From Mailhella sp. (GTDB lineage Bacteria; Desulfobacterota; Desulfovibrionia; Desulfovibrionales; Desulfovibrionaceae), in NCBI GenBank assembly GCA_024404335.1, contig JAKSQA010000083.1:1-5464 (forward strand): 5,464 nucleotides of DNA, given 5' to 3'. The stretch's first letter is position 1. Each line of letters opens with the position of its first letter. Below are positions 4,444 through 5,464 of the stretch, piece after piece. The translations under genes were made by a program, and so were the position numbers. The notes beneath the pieces are model-generated. The model searched no databases. It saw only the letters and a list, made by a program, of their open reading frames with translations, and was not told the DNA's origin.

Positions 4444-5463
4444 CTATTCGTCAGCCCCCGCCGGCTGTCCGGGCTCCAGACCGTATTTCCGCATCTTGTA
4501 TTTCAGCGTCGTGTAGTGGACGCCCAGGATCTCCGTGGCAGAGCCCCTGCCCGTAAGCTTGCCTCCGCATGCCTCCAGAACCCTTTTTATGTGGCGGCGC
4601 TCCATATCCTCAAGGCTTCCGAGCTCGGCGCCATCCGCTTCCCCCGGCATGCGGCCGGCGGCAGCTCCGGCAGCCGGCGCTTCCAGAAAGTCGCAGCGGA
4701 ACTCCCCGCCCCGGCTCTTCATCGCCACTATCGAACGCCTGATGCAGTGCTCAAGCTCCCTGATATTGCCGGGCCAGGAATGCTTCAGCATCCTCTCGAG
4801 CTCGCTGCCCGGAATCCTGGGGACGAAGGACAATCCGTCCCGTATGGCGTACTGTTCCAGGAAGAGGCCGGCCAGGACGGGGATGTCCGCCTTGCGCTCG
4901 CGGAGCGGAGGGATCCTGATGTTCACCACCGCAAGCCTGTACCAGAGGTCCTCGCGGAAGCTGCCGTCCCGGACCTTGGCGTACAGGTCCCTGTTCGTCG
5001 CCGCGATGATCCGCACGTCCACCGGGACCGGCCTTCCTCCGCCGACCTTCCGGATGACGCCGGAATCCAAAACGCGGAGCAGCCTCACCTGGCTGGCAAG
5101 CGACATCTCCCCTATCTCATCCAGGAAAAGCGTCCCCCCAGAGGCCTGCTCGAAGTATCCCCGGGCATTGGAGACCGCCCCTGTGAAGGCCCCCTTTTCG
5201 TGACCGAAGAACTCGCTGTCGATGAGTCCCTCGGGGATGGCCCCGCAGTTCACGGCGATGAACGGCCCGCTCCGCCGGGGCGACATCTCATGAATGGCCG
5301 CGGCCGCGACCTCCTTGCCTACGCCCGTCTCCCCGAGAATGAGCACGGGGGCCTCGCAGCCTGCCGCCGTCTCGGCGAGCCTGCGCACCTCCCTGAGGCC
5401 CGTGCCCACCCTGAATCTGTCAAGCCCGTTCAGAACGGACTTCCGCTGCGACTCCGCAGGAAT
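4444..5463 (-). CDS. Sigma-54-dependent transcriptional activator (5'-truncated by the window edge)
   Basis: The visible 339 residues hold a full AAA+ sigma-54 interaction domain and a Fis-type DNA-binding domain. In order: Walker A GETGVGKE (44-51), the sigma-54 contact loop GAFTGA (91-96, bases 5176-5193), Walker B GGTLFLDEIGE, sensor I AATNRDL, the arginine-finger segment FREDLWYRL, PPLRERKADIP, and sensor II WPGNIRELEH. A C-terminal helix-turn-helix ends in TEILGVHYTTLKYKMRKYGL. ATP hydrolysis by such proteins opens sigma-54 promoters from distant enhancer sites. The frame stays open to the window edge upstream of GTG 5409 (reading LNGLDRFRVGTGL), so that GTG is not the true start. The N-terminal sensory domain, which would reveal the signal, lies outside the window. 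All catalytic motifs are intact. No clear -24/-12 promoter was found here, so the target is unknown. Confidence 0.95.
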   Translation of the reverse strand: MPAESQRKSVLNGLDRFRVGTGLREVRRLAETAAGCEAPVLILGETGVGKEVAAAAIHEMSPRRSGPFIAVNCGAIPEGLIDSEFFGHEKGAFTGAVSNARGYFEQASGGTLFLDEIGEMSLASQVRLLRVLDSGVIRKVGGGRPVPVDVRIIAATNRDLYAKVRDGSFREDLWYRLAVVNIRIPPLRERKADIPVLAGLFLEQYAIRDGLSFVPRIPGSELERMLKHSWPGNIRELEHCIRRSIVAMKSRGGEFRCDFLEAPAAGAAAGRMPGEADGAELGSLEDMERRHIKRVLEACGGKLTGRGSATEILGVHYTTLKYKMRKYGLEPGQPAGADE

Positions 5464-5464
5464 G

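Noticed and set aside
4535..5203. A 222-codon plus-strand open frame
   Set aside because: It is antisense to the AAA+ domain of the sigma-54 activator, is Ser/Arg-rich, and has no recognisable features.

Overview
The window is GC-rich bacterial DNA with gene products typical of an anaerobe. Five protein genes are well supported, plus one tRNA gene. The taxon is not settled. A DUF134 regulator paired with a NifX-type protein, a sigma-54 activator and frequent ATA and AGG codons despite the high GC would fit Synergistota or a sulfate-reducer-like group (Desulfobacterota/Desulfovibrionales). This is inference only.

Left part (1-1190): gpsA (87-1082, +) makes sn-glycerol-3-phosphate for phospholipid synthesis. 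It appears to be translationally coupled to an upstream gene whose last codons lie at 2-85. It converges on a minus-strand pair, and both sides share one hairpin at 1119-1146 that can terminate both ways.

Middle left (1188-1990): a two-gene minus-strand operon holds a DUF134 helix-turn-helix protein followed by a NifX/NifB-C-terminal-like metallocluster-binding protein. Each has a clear Shine-Dalgarno sequence. A perfect palindrome, TGCTCATTTGAGCA, lies where the promoter -10/start region should be and is a good candidate operator.

Middle (1952-2569): about 600 bases with no intact recognisable gene. On the minus strand the third-position G/C signal continues but jumps between frames, and an AGGAGG-N5-TGATG junction is preserved. 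I read this as a decayed two-gene operon of unknown function.

Right centre (2568-4208): an MOP-superfamily polysaccharide flippase (+), then an AT-rich gap, then tRNA-Asn(GTT) with its own near-consensus promoter, encoded CCA and a strong terminator.

Right end (4209-5464): a gap rich in hairpins and palindromes (a terminator, a promoter-like palindrome and a 12-bp stem), then the 3' three quarters or so of a sigma-54-dependent activator (-), whose N-terminal sensory region lies beyond the window.

The genes do not form one pathway. The window joins core housekeeping functions (lipid precursor, tRNA), envelope glycan export and anaerobe-type regulation. No CRISPR array, insertion sequence or phage gene is visible. 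The most unusual parts are the relict operon, the palindromic operator and the structured gap at 4248-4375.
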